In this document: positions 12,032 to 22,212 of the stretch, one piece after another
How positions within the stretch are numbered: position 1 is the first letter of the stretch
Layout of the letters: the number at the start of each line of letters is the position of its first letter
Source of the DNA: Phytophthora sp. 'mugwort'
Lineage: Eukaryota > Oomycota > Peronosporomycetes > Peronosporales > Peronosporaceae
DNA: 64,000 nucleotides
NCBI GenBank assembly: GCA_033558025.1
Contig: JAUCEF010000018.1
Location: 806,001-870,000 of the forward strand
Direction: 5' to 3'
Made by a program: the position numbers and the translations under genes
Notes under the pieces: generated by a model
What the model saw: only the letters and a program-made list of their open reading frames with translations
What the model was told of the DNA's origin: nothing
Database searches by the model: none

Positions 12032-12297
12032 TGTTACCAAAATTAGGTAGATTTAAAACTGAATATATTTATTGGTGACCCCCTTTTAATGCGTCTACAT
12101 ACTAAAAATTAACCACCTTTAAAGTACCCTAGATGTTATTCTATCGGGTGGCTCTGAGGTCTTTGTACCATGTGTGTGGTACCTATCCATGACGTCATTA
12201 CCGTGACGACATAGTGATGTCGGCTACATCAACTTAGTGTACTTGAGCACATCTGCTCTGAAGAGTGACCTGGCACTCTTCATGTAACCGCGTTACA
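12032..12297 (-). repeat. 5' LTR of gypsy element G1
   Basis: The 266-bp segment begins TGTTAC and ends GTTACA on the plus strand, so it has the TG...CA termini of an LTR. It is collinear with 53,165-53,416, sharing blocks such as AAAGTACCCTAGATGTTAT and CTGGCACTCTTCATGTAAC. Its gag-side flank is also shared with that second LTR, which fixes the orientation. Confidence 0.85.
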
Positions 12298-12483
12298 CGT
12301 ACCTGACGTATGACTCCTACTTAAGTATGAAAACAAATGCGTACTTAGAGCATCTCCACCGGTCAATCAAAAATCCACCAATAGTTATATTTGTCAAGAA
12401 AAAGTCAATACAATCCCCACCGCTCCGATAAAATATTGGCAATAGCTATCGGAGATCCAATTTCGACAGAAATTCCACCATAG

Positions 12484-13525
12484 TTATTGCTGACACTAAA
12501 AAATCATCTCCTGAAGTCTCACGCAGCAGCTCGGCGGGAAGGTCTCCAGCATGGGACCCTCCGTCTTCAGCCTGAAGTTACCTTCCTCCACGACGGAGTT
12601 CCCCCCCCACCCATGCATCAACCTCCCCCCTTCACGATGGCATCACTTGCTCTCGTCACGTCGGCTGCCGACACCGTGCCTCCTGCATCGGCTACGGTGG
12701 CCATGCCTTCTCCGGCCACTGCCTCCAATTCGGCATCCTCCGCGGGGCAAGGAAAGTCTCAATTACAGCTATGCAAATGCTTTTTGGATGTAAGCGAAGA
12801 CCCCATCGTCGGTAGGTACCAGAAAGGCTCGGCTTTCTTTGGTAAAATCTCGGGTGCATTTAATGCTGCCGTAATCAGTTCGGGCGACTCGGAGAGGGAA
12901 ACAAGGCAGGGAGAGCATCACCGCACATTGGAGAGACACCCTCCAGAAGAAGGTGACCAAGTTCTGCGGCTGTTATGCCAAAGTGAAGGCGGTCACACGG
13001 GCCGGCTGGACGGAGCAGAACTACATCGACGAAGCGCTTACCCTACATGGACTCGCGTGGCGGAGCATTTAGGCTAATGCACTGCTGCGAATTTCTTCGG
13101 CATAAGCCGAAATGGTCTGGATGTGTTGCTGCGTTGTCATCCAAGAAGCGCCTCCCGGCGGAGCAGTCAGCAGTGCCCGCAGAAGCCTCGGCATCAAGCA
13201 AACGCCCGGTTGGCTACAAGAAAGCAAAGCGTGCGGTCCATGAGCACAATAAAGCTGTAAAGGGAAAACTGGATCTTGCTGCTACAATTGCTCTGTCAAG
13301 AACGATCTACTTCGTGATCAAAATCAAATGATACAGGACCAGCTAGATTTGCGGCTTTTTAGCTACGACAGCAGTGCAGATGCTCAAGACTATATTGCAG
13401 CCAAGAAGAAGCAGTTTCTGTTGGCTGCTCGGCGCAAATTAGTCGAGGAAGAACGGCGCTGGCGGTGGCCGAGCACCGCCTCGAGGAGACTACATCTCAC
13501 CGCAACCACACTGTCGGAAAGTTAG
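12484..13525 (+). pseudogene. Harbinger accessory Myb/SANT-like protein, broken
   Basis: A frame from 12,487 encodes a proline- and alanine-rich leader, then LCKCFLDVSEDPIVGRYQKG and SAFFGKISGAFN. This resembles the Myb/SANT-like DNA-binding ORF that accompanies Harbinger transposases. The related downstream part continues in other frames (WTEQNYIDEALTLHGLAW near 13.02 kb; a Q/K-rich helical tail at 13.33-13.52 kb). At least two frameshifts and a stop interrupt it. In intact elements this protein aids transposase import and DNA binding; that role is family knowledge. Confidence 0.65.
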
Positions 13526-13739
13526 CAAATGAATATCGAACTATCGGGGGAGGACGCGAGAGATGAACGAGATGGAAGTCATGCTGCTGAAAGTGTCGAG
13601 TAGATTAGCTATGTAGACGTCTTGTAAATTTTTAAGCGAGATTTCCTAATCTACTCCAATGGTGCTCCATGAAATCGCGTTGAAGTTCGCGGTGGACATC
13701 TCGATTTTTACTGCCCGAAGTAACCGCTCGCAATAACAT

Positions 13740-14794
13740 TCAACGTACCAGGAGGTGGTGGAGGTGCAACAGCAAAAGGCACTGGTGGTGGGTATCAAGT
13801 ACATATTCACTCGATTTACCACGTGCTAGCTTGTCTTCAGTTATCATGTTGTGTAGAGCGACGGATGCGTCAATGACTGACTTCATGGCATGCTGGTTCC
13901 AAAGACGACGAGGGCTGGTCAAAAGGTGCCATCGCGCCTGCAGCATGCCAAACGGTCGCTCAACATCCTTTCGCTGAGCTTCCTGCATTTCGACAAAATG
14001 CTGTTGTTTCATTCCGATGGGGCTGCTGACTGTCTTGACGAAGCATGCATACTCTCGACAGATGCCATCCGCCAGCCAGTAGCCCATTTTGTACTGTGGC
14101 CATTCACAACAAAGCTGATGGTAGGCGCAACGCCGTTCATGGCGTCGTCGAAGAGTGGAGACCTATCCAATACGTTGAGATCGTTATTTGATCCAGCCAT
14201 GCCGAAATAGCAATGCCAGAATCGTCCGCGACAATTTGCAACCGCTTCCAGCACTATTGTCGGCCCCGACTCCTCCCCTTATATTGGCCTGCCCATGCTG
14301 TTGGGCAGTTCTTCCAATGCTATCTGTCAGCAGCCTTGTTAGATCATGCTCTGTAGGATATCGCAGTAAGGTTTCCCCGTACACGGCAATCACGGCCTCG
14401 CATAATTATTTCAGCGTCTCCAACGCCATTGACTCCGCGATACGGGAGAGAACATCGAGATCATCGGCCGAGGAGCCCGTAGCAAGAGCACGAACGTCAG
14501 TGGCGCACTTCTGGAAGCTGGCGAGACCAGGTTTACCCGTGCAGTCAGCTTTCTGACGGAAGTAGGAGTCGTGGCACTCGATGTCGGACGAAATATTCGT
14601 GAATAGATCACGATGCATCCGGAAGCGCCGGCGAAAGTGCTATGTGGGGGAAGCAGTGAAGTAATCCTGATAGAAGAGCTCTGCGTAGAACTCAGCATGC
14701 CGGTCGATGTTGCCCGACTTGACCGGGCGCGACGTGCCACGGCGAGGCTGTTCCTCGTCGTCAAAAATCCTCACTGAGCACCAACTAGATGGCA
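13740..14794 (-). pseudogene. Harbinger (DDE_4-type) transposase, frameshifted
   Basis: From high to low coordinate the pieces read RFRMHRDLFTNISSDIECHD, PGLASFQKCATDVRALA, IAVYGETLLRYPTEHDL, then a core with HCYFGMAGSNNDLNVLDRSP, and finally MKQQHFVEMQEAQRKDVERP and ALHNMITEDK. This is the order of oomycete and plant Harbinger transposases. The pieces lie in different frames with several shifts, so no full protein is made. It converges with the Myb-like gene. Confidence 0.85.
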
Positions 14795-15057
14795 AGCATC
14801 TCGACGCAGCCGTCGAGAAGATCGTTTGTAGAGCCCCATGGGCGCGAGCAGCACTGCGCCCCGATGGTCGGTACCGTGACCACGCCTTCTCTGTGTTTGC
14901 TGGAGTGAATGCGGAGTCCGAGTCCTTACCGGTGTGGGGCTATCGAAATGTGCATAAACTGCTCTCAAATTCTGGCAATAGTGAGCAGGGATCGATAGCA
15001 CTGGGAATTTTGGTATATTAATTAGTAATATCACAAGATCCAGATCACCTCATCCTA

Positions 15058-16668
15058 CACTGCCCGCCAAGTTCTTATGAACACCCACCTTTTCTCCACG
15101 TACGCAGTCAACTTTACGATCTACGCCATGCTATTTAAATATGTTGCTCACACGGTTAAAACGCATCGGTGGCATGTTTTAACGTTCAGGAAAGAGCAGT
15201 TTACGAGGGGGTTATCATACAAATAACCACATTAGCCATTGCGACCAATATACGAACACCCCATCTTACATAATAAAATCAAGTCAAAATATGATGGTGA
15301 AATTGATGGCAACATATTAGTGGCGGGATGACAGCCACCGCTTGTGGTCGTTTGCTTTGCGGAGCTATTGACATTCTAGACCGATGGAGAGAGGCTCATC
15401 ACATCACTAACCGACATTGAGTGAGGAAGGATCCAAGGTCTCTCCACGAGGCGGGCTTCGGCCTGCGGAAGATTGCTCGCCAAGTCACGCACTCAGTAGG
15501 CGCTGTTCATTGTGTGTTGAACGTGCGTCTGAAGCACTACAAGAAGTCCGGCCCAGCCACGTCGCTGTCGGACCGCGAACTGCGCATCCTTGTCCGTACT
15601 GCAGCAAATGGCCAACTTTCGGCCAGGCGGCTAAAAGAAGAGCTGATTCTGCCGACATCAGTGCGCACAAATCAACGTGTGCTCGCCGGTGTCGACTGGC
15701 TCATGTATACAAAGACGGACTACACACTGCCCCTGTCGGCAGAGGACAAGCGTGCTAGGGAGGCTTAGGCCTGGGATATGTTGCTAAATAAGAATCCCGT
15801 CAGGTCGTGGGACGCCATCGTGTTTTCCGACGAGAAAAGTTGAATCTCGACGGACCTGACCGGTTCCATAACTATTGGCGCGATCTTCGCCGGCCTCCAA
15901 GGCAAACAAAGCGTCACTAAGCGGGAGGGGGTTCAGTAATGGTGTGATCAGGCTTTAGCGCCACCGGCAAGACCAAGCTGGCGGTGCTCCACGGCAAACA
16001 GAACTCGCACGACTACGTGTACACCGTGTCCGAGTTCATGTTGCCGTACGCCCACCAGCACTACGACACAGACTTCTCTGCGCTGTAATACCACAACTTC
16101 ACGTTTCAGCAGGACGGGGCGTCCATTCATCGCTCTAAGCGAACGCAGAGTTCTTCTCAGACGAAGAGGTCCGCGTACTGCCATGGCCTGCACGCCCACC
16201 TGATCTTAATCCGATCGAAAGTCTTTGGTCGATCATAACTCGCCAAGTTTACGCTAACGGCAAGCAATTTAGTAGTACCGTCGAGCTGACTGCTGCGTTA
16301 TATACGGCCTGGGATGCTATTGCGATGCCGGTGCTCACGTATTTAATCGCGTCCATGCCTCGCCGCTCCAAGGAATGCATCCAGAAGCACGGCAACAAGA
16401 CACACTACTAATGTAGCCATCAATTTCACCATCATCTTTTTGACTTGATTTTATTATGTAGGATGGGTGTTGGGTATATTGGTCGCAATGGCTAATGTGA
16501 TTATTTGTGTGCTAACCCCCTCGTAAACGGCTCTTTCCTGAACGTTAAACATGCCATCGATGCGTTTTAACCATGCGAGCAACATATTTAAATAGCATGG
16601 CGTCGATCGTAAATTTGACTGCGTACGTGGGGAAAAGGTGGGCGCTCATAAGAACTTGTCGTGCAGTG
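15058..16668 (+). mobile_element. Tc1/mariner element A, long TIRs, nested in Harbinger
   Basis: The element is flanked by TA on both sides (15,056-15,057 and 16,669-16,670). Outer termini are CACTGCCCGCCAAGTTC and the complement of a matching CACTGCACGACAAGTTC. The terminal inverted repeats extend about 255 bp inward (to about 15,312 and from about 16,411), much longer than the short TIRs of many Tc1 elements. The transposase between them is broken. Confidence 0.88.
15421..16411 (+). pseudogene. Tc1-like transposase A, multiply frameshifted
   Basis: The N-terminal helix-turn-helix portion is open in 15,421-15,768 (GFGLRKIARQVTHSVGAVHC). The rest is recognisable in changing frames: VFSDEK near 15.82 kb (first Asp), FHNYW, TGKTKLAVLHGKQNS, FQQDGASIHRSKRT near 16.11 kb (second Asp), and WPARPPDLNPIESLW near 16.18 kb (third acidic residue). 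Catalytic residues look present, but stops and frame changes make the gene dead. Confidence 0.85.
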
Positions 16669-17739
16669 TATTATCAGTACTAAATTATGCTTCCTCCAAC
16701 ATCACAGTGATAATCAGTGATAATTAATATTTGAGTGCTAACCATTGATACTTAGCCCACATGCCGACCAGAGGCAACCCGCCGCTTGACATCCGTACGA
16801 AATGCGTTGTACCCGGCCCGAGCATAGCCCGTGTGCTCTTGCCTGTGTGGTATCAGATAGGGAAGCGCGCCGCGGACAGGATGAGGATTACAGGGATTGC
16901 CGCGCTCAGCAGGACGCGTCGCTCGCAGCTGGATGACGGCTACGACGAAGGTAAGCATGACCAGGTGGCCGAAGAGGAAGTCGGCCAGCGTCTGCATGGG
17001 CATGTTGTGCGACTTGGCTACGGATGCATCGGCTGATGTCGCGGGGCTACCATGCCATCAGCAGCTTCTCACGTTGGCTAAACCCTAAACCCTTGGGTAC
17101 TATGAGCAGTATACAGTGTGTAACCGAATGCGCTTAAATAGTATCGTACCTTGTCTCGAATTGAGCTTCTCATTGTATCTCGTTACCGCAGAGGTGATGG
17201 ACACCCTTCCCACACACAGATCATGGCGCTACTGCATCTAGCTCTGGACAGCTGCAGTTGGAAGCTGCACATTTCATTATCTCGCTCGCTGCAATATTTA
17301 AATGGGGCTGGTCGGTGCCGCTCGACAAAAGACTGCCAGTAAGTGGCGGCCAGCTGATGTCTGTGAATGTAGCTGGAGCTTTAAGAGCTGATGGAAATGA
17401 ATAGAGCTTGCTAATGCCAGATGACTGGATCGTCCGACAGCTCTTCGAGATCGTAATGAGGCTATTATTATCATTTTGGGGATATTTTAGTAATATATGC
17501 CAATATGGGAATGCTAAAGTTTGATTATTACCGTAATTTAAGAAAAACTAGAAATTGATAATTATAAGGTAAACACTAATATTACTTATCAGCGTTATTA
17601 GTTCTTAGTAAAATGCTACCAACCCCTGATAGTGAGCAACCAAAGTCGAATTTGGTGGAGAAATTCAGCACCGGTGGAGATGCTCTTAAATACATCGATA
17701 AGCACGAACATTTTCAAATAAAATATAACTTTAGACACA

Positions 17740-17980
17740 ACATTTTTAACGGTGTCTCAGATTCTGATTGGCCAAATAACATTAAATATCACCAAAATTT
17801 TGCTCGAGCGCCTTCATACATGTACAAATGAACATACGAAGCGCTAAATACACGTTCCAGACCGAGCAAAAAAAATCTCTAGGCTTAGGGGAGAAATCAA
17901 TACAGTACAATTAGAAATACTGTAGTATGTTTATAGGGGCTACTATTAGGGTGGTAATTTTACGCAGAATACCGGTAAGT
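17740..17980. repeat. Dispersed repeat, copy 2 (partner at 6.66-6.85 kb)
   Basis: It contains GATTCTGATTGGCCAAATAA, AGGCTTAGGGGAGAAA and AGGGGCTACTAT in the same order as the copy at 6.66-6.85 kb. It starts about 50 bp outside the right Harbinger end and stops about 70 bp before the Spartan gene. Confidence 0.4.
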
Positions 17981-18048
17981 TCTGGTTGCATTATGAGTTT
18001 TTCTTGTCCGTTAAGTCCGTCATTTTTCCGAAATTTTCGACGACACAA

Positions 18049-19731
18049 ATGTTGCGCGCCGTCGCTGCGGCCCGCCAAGACACGCTGACTACGCAGCGAT
18101 GCGATCTGTTGGCTCCAGAGAATGAGTACCTAGGTTGGTGCTCCTATTCACCCGCTTCATCAAGTGTATACCGACGCATTCTCTTGTAATCTGTTCCAGA
18201 CCCCAACCCAGACTTGCACTCGCTCTTCCTGGTGCGTATCGGCCGTTAATGCTCATACCGCAATGAATCTAATTTTTAACGATGAATGTGCATTATGCAG
18301 GAATACAACCACATGTTCTTCGAGGGCCGACTCGCAGGCTGCGAGATCAAATGGAGCAAGCGCATGACGCTCTGGTGTGTCAAAACCCTGGGCTGACGTT
18401 ATCTTTATTTTTTCCTAACATATAATTTTGTTGTAGCGCTGGACTTTGCAGTTTTCAGCCTCGCAGCGGGTTCTGTTCGATTCGCTTGAGGTTCGATGAT
18501 GTTTTGAACCTTTGACGTTGTGACGTAGTGACCAATAATTATTTTTATTGTTGTTGTTGTAGTGAACCTTTGCTGAAGCTTCGGCCTCGCAGTGATATGG
18601 TTAACACTCTATTGGTACGTACGGCAAACCAACATTGTGTGTTACGATGATTAAATTTGAAGCTCATTGGTGCTGGTTTGAACAGCACGAAATGATTCAC
18701 GCGTACGTGTTCGTGGCCACTCCTGTGCGCGACCATGAAGATCACGGGCCACTGTTCCAGGCTCATATGAATCGGATTAATGAGGCGGCAAGGACGAAAA
18801 TTACGGTCTTTCACACTTTTCACGATGAAGTGGACTCGTATCGTCAGCACGTGTGGCAGTGCAATGTGAGTTTGTTTCGTATCGGCACAAGCGGGTCGTA
18901 AATGTTGTACTGAGCTTGCTAACTTGACGTTTCTTACTGCAGGGTCCATGTCGACGCGCTGCACCTTACTTTGGTCTTGTCAAGAGGTCGATGAACCGGG
19001 CTCCTGGGCCAACAGATCGCTGGTGGGCTGACCATATTCGTAGTTGTGGTGGGAGGTATACAAAAATTAAGGAACCCGCGGAGTTCACTGCGAAACAAGC
19101 GAAGAAGAAGGAGAGAGAGCTGGCTCGTGAGGAAAAGCAGAAGAAGAAAGACAAAGAAGCGAAGGCTGCACCGGGCGTGACGCATTTTTTCCCAGCGATA
19201 AAAGATGACGGTGGCAGCACGAGCGGCAAAGCGAAAAACACACCTGTTCATGGCGATACAAAACCGTCGCGTATTGAAAAGACGCCCCTGGCTCAATCTG
19301 GAACTGAAAACGATAACAACAAGAAGCAGAAGAAAGGGCATCAAGGTGATAGCAACAGCTCTGGGTTTGACTGGCCGGTACGTCCAGTCATAGTCTCAGC
19401 AGACGGTGATAAGGACGGATACTTCTTAGTGGGTGATGTCCAAGCCCTCTATCAAATTCCGCCAGCATCGCCCTTTGCTCCAAGTAGTCGTAATAAAGAT
19501 CGACTAGAATTTCCCGAGCAGCTTCGAGGTGACCAAGGCGGCATTACAGCTGCCGGTGGGGCAAATTGTACTGGATCCTCTGCTGTGGTAGATTTAACGG
19601 TATCTGACAGCGATGCTAGCGACAACGAGCAATTAAAAAAAGCACTCAGACTCTCGCTGGCAACGCTGCCAGCAAATGAGGATGTGCAAACAACAAGGCC
19701 AGGTGAGGAAGACGTAATCGAGATTGACTGA
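18049..19731 (+). CDS. SPRTN: Spartan/SprT-type metalloprotease (DNA-protein crosslink repair)
   Basis: I infer seven exons: 18049-18133, 18200-18231, 18301-18374, 18437-18490, 18563-18614, 18686-18865 and 18943-19731. All introns are GT-AG, the frame is continuous and the product is 421 residues. The SprT domain opens with DPNPDLHSLFLEYN and carries the zinc-protease motif HEMIH at residues 100-104, with a further His at 119 (DHGPLF). A zinc-binding segment follows (C158, C162, H190, C194). Spartan proteins cut proteins crosslinked to DNA at replication forks. The C-terminal tail is low-complexity and carries a PIP-like APGVTHFF (about 235-242, no leading Gln), a SUMO-interacting-type VVDLTVSDSD (about 374-383) and a UIM-like helix (about 386-401). 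No UBZ finger or p97-binding SHP box was seen. The start is the ATG that opens the exon joined to DPNPD. It converges with the coiled-coil gene. Confidence 0.93.
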
Positions 19732-20403
19732 ATACAGTCGACCACTGCGCTAGCTTGCTTCCTTGGCGTCTTGATTTTTGCGGTGAAATATCGAGATGAA
19801 CCCTCAAGAGTTTTTGAAAACAGAGCAGCCCTATTGAAAGAGCGCTGAACAATTCTTCAACGGACGGGATCGACGCTACCATAACCATTGAGAAGCTCGT
19901 ACACACTCCCAGCATTACGGCAAAAAAACGTTGTCTCTGGCGAAGGTTTCGTTATGCAGACGATATTTACTGTGTTCTGATTAAGAACAAGTTTTTGCTA
20001 CTTCGGCTGATACCCAGCGTCGAAAACATACGATGTGAACGGGTGTTAAAGTTTGAGGGAACGCGGTACAATGCGGTCGCTCGTACTTTGCCCAAATCTG
20101 TGTTCACGTTAGATTTCAGTGTTCAATTTGCTGATGAATTGTTTGTAACGAAAGTCTTCCTAAAATGAAATGTCATTTGAAGGAATCGCAGCGTTCTAGT
20201 CAAGTCAAGAGTTGTAAGCGTGCACACTGCATAAAATTATCTGTCGTTGAGCATAAGGCGTGCGTTCTATCACTCGAGATTGTTACTTTTTGGCTGTGCC
20301 AGCACTGGTAACTGCCGCGAAGTGTGACCTTCCCGGTCTCTATACGAACACGAGATAGAAGCAACATGGTCAACGCAATGCGAGGGGTAAATCTCGCGAG
20401 CAA
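19732..20403. other. Intergenic space between convergent genes
   Basis: This is the 3' flank shared by the Spartan gene (plus) and the coiled-coil gene (minus). No open frame with recognisable content is present. It should hold both 3' UTRs; I see no confident terminator or polyadenylation signal. Confidence 0.5.
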
Positions 20404-22020
20404 CTAGAGATCGTACAAAGTCTCCTCGATCTTGTCCCACTTGCTCGACGATGCTCGCAGTTTCTCGACCGCTTCAGCTAGTCGATGACGACGGATCATC
20501 GCCTCCGTCGCAACTTGTTGTCGTGCCTGTAATAGCGCTTGTCTTCGCTCCTTGACCGCTCGTGATCGGGCATCAGCAGATGATATCCGACGTACTAACT
20601 GTTCACGTGCATACTCCTCCATCCGTTGAATCCTTGCCACGTTTTGCTCCTTCTGAGTGAGCTCTAGCTGGTGCTCAACATGTGCAAGCAATCGTGTCTT
20701 CTCTTGCTTTTCTTGTGTGATCTCCCTCATAGCCTCCAGCTGCTCGCGCTTGGCAAGTAACTCACTCACATGCTTTTGTCGTAACGCGTGTGCAGCTTCA
20801 AGTCGTTTGTAACGTACGAAATTGTCGTGTTTCGACTTGACAGCGCGCTCCTTTAGATCATGGACAGTTTTTCGTTGAATCTCTCGGGCGCGTTCGGCTG
20901 CAGCAGCTTGTTTCTCTGTCACCTCTTGCTTCTTACGAGCGATAGCTAGCTCATTCTGGTGCGTAACGTTCTCGATACGTGCATTCGCTTTTTCTCGACG
21001 CTCGAGAGCGTCTTGATGCCTCCGTTTGGTCGTGTTTTCCATCTTCAATGTCACTTGTCGCTCTTTTTCCAGCATTCGCCTCCTGTTTGCTGCCACAACT
21101 TCTTCCTGCTGCCTCAGTAGCTCCTCTGTCTGTGCTCTCCATGCATCAGCATTTTGCTGGCGCTCTAGATCTCGCTCTGCTGCCTCTAGTGCACGTAAAC
21201 GTGTCTTCTCCTTGGCCTCTTCAGCTACGATCCGTTCATGCTCAGCTTCAGCGCGTCTTCGAGCTTTGCGTTCGAGTGCCTCCTTATCCTCGTCACGTTT
21301 CTTCGCAAGCTCCTTCTCGTGCTTAATCGCAGCCAACTGCGTCCGCCGAACTCGCATCTTCCGTTGTTGATCTTCTTGCCGTTTAGCTTCTTCAGCAGAC
21401 CGTCGAGCATTTTCCTGCTGGAGTCGAGCAAGCTTGGCTTCCATTTCAATGGCATTCTGAAGATCCTTTTGCTGACGAAGCTTAATTCGAGCTAGTCGTC
21501 GCTCCTCTAGCTGCAAGATCATCGAGTCAGCCAGAACTTTCGGACCATCTTCTGACGACGACGGAACTCGATTCCAAGGTCTCGCCGACTGAATTCTCCG
21601 AGGTGGGAAACCCGGAGCCACTTGTTGCTGTGAAACTGGACTACCGGTCGGTGATCCGCCATTCCTCGACACGGAACGCAACGCTGTAGACGGAGGTGCC
21701 GGTCCCAAACCGTTGAGGATCGCGTCGCGTTCAGCGCGTACAGTCTCTAGGTTTTGTTGTCGGATTTGCTCGAAATGCTCGTGACGTAGTACTGCCGCCT
21801 CTTTCTCGACCAACGAATACTTCCGATTAACTCCTTGGTCTAGGAATTCCACCACCGTTTTGGGCAGCAACTCACTTGGTTTGATACCCATACGACGACA
21901 TGCTTCCAAGCTACGCGGTGAGTTGATCCAAGCTCCCGTTGCAGCGCAGTCAAGTACAGTCACAGTTTGCCCGTCAGCACGTCCAGGCGATCCCCATTTC
22001 GTCTCCACAATCCCTTGCAT
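20404..22020 (-). CDS. CCDC177-like coiled-coil protein
   Basis: The single open frame encodes 538 residues from the ATG at 22,018-22,020. The first part has LDCAATGAWINSPRSLEACR followed by a segment with KPSELLPKTV. This resembles the N-terminal conserved block of CCDC177-type proteins (LTSPRSLEAC...KPVELLP in the animal protein). From about residue 170 the chain is almost entirely charged heptad-like coiled coil rich in Glu, Arg, Lys, Gln and Ala, broken only by a Pro/Ser-rich linker before it. No catalytic motif is seen. A role in cytoskeleton or cilia is plausible but not shown. An upstream exon is possible: the frame upstream of the ATG stays open for three codons and then lacks a clear start. 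It lies tail-to-tail with the Spartan gene and head-to-tail after NOB1. Confidence 0.82.
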   Translation of the reverse strand: MQGIVETKWGSPGRADGQTVTVLDCAATGAWINSPRSLEACRRMGIKPSELLPKTVVEFLDQGVNRKYSLVEKEAAVLRHEHFEQIRQQNLETVRAERDAILNGLGPAPPSTALRSVSRNGGSPTGSPVSQQQVAPGFPPRRIQSARPWNRVPSSSEDGPKVLADSMILQLEERRLARIKLRQQKDLQNAIEMEAKLARLQQENARRSAEEAKRQEDQQRKMRVRRTQLAAIKHEKELAKKRDEDKEALERKARRRAEAEHERIVAEEAKEKTRLRALEAAERDLERQQNADAWRAQTEELLRQQEEVVAANRRRMLEKERQVTLKMENTTKRRHQDALERREKANARIENVTHQNELAIARKKQEVTEKQAAAAERAREIQRKTVHDLKERAVKSKHDNFVRYKRLEAAHALRQKHVSELLAKREQLEAMREITQEKQEKTRLLAHVEHQLELTQKEQNVARIQRMEEYAREQLVRRISSADARSRAVKERRQALLQARQQVATEAMIRRHRLAEAVEKLRASSSKWDKIEETLYDL

Positions 22021-22212
22021 TGACGCCAAGGTCTTCCAAGAAGGGCACGAAGCTCAGTTTAGAACTCTGCTCAATAGTGTATAGTAGTTACCTACATTCG
22101 GTCATCCACCACAAACGACTACAAATAGGCCACCGAATCTGATAAATTCCAACCATGTTGAATATCTAAAACTTACCAGCCGAAGCACAGCCCCATACTC
22201 GGGACCGAGTGT

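Larger units (their letters stand above)
7466..12297 (-). mobile_element. Ty3/gypsy retrotransposon G1, 3'-truncated and inactive
   Basis: Minus-strand order from high to low coordinate is 5' LTR, gag pieces, protease, linker, reverse transcriptase, RNase H, integrase: the Ty3/gypsy order. Frames change several times between domains, and the capsid part of gag is missing. The integrase C-terminal part runs out near 7466, and no 3' LTR matching 12,032-12,297 appears to the left. Two more bodies of the same family lie at 51.65-53.16 kb and 53.42-58.52 kb. Confidence 0.9.
12348..17685. mobile_element. PIF/Harbinger DNA transposon with nested Tc1/mariner insertion
   Basis: The ends are inverted copies of GAGCATCTCCACCGGT (12,348-12,363 and 17,670-17,685). 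Each is flanked outside by TTA (12,345-12,347 and 17,686-17,688), the 3-bp target duplication expected of Harbinger elements. Inside, a plus-strand Myb/SANT-like gene and a minus-strand Harbinger transposase converge, the usual two-gene layout. Both are broken. About 1.6 kb of the length is a later Tc1/mariner insertion. The 1 kb right of that insertion has no recognisable product. Confidence 0.88.

Noticed and set aside
16752..17003. 83-codon minus-strand frame with a hydrophobic stretch
   Set aside because: Lies inside the dead Harbinger element, resembles nothing I know, and is short enough to be chance.
18545..18964. 139-codon minus-strand open frame
   Set aside because: Antisense to Spartan exons 5 to 7, which contain the HEMIH motif and are clearly coding on the plus strand.
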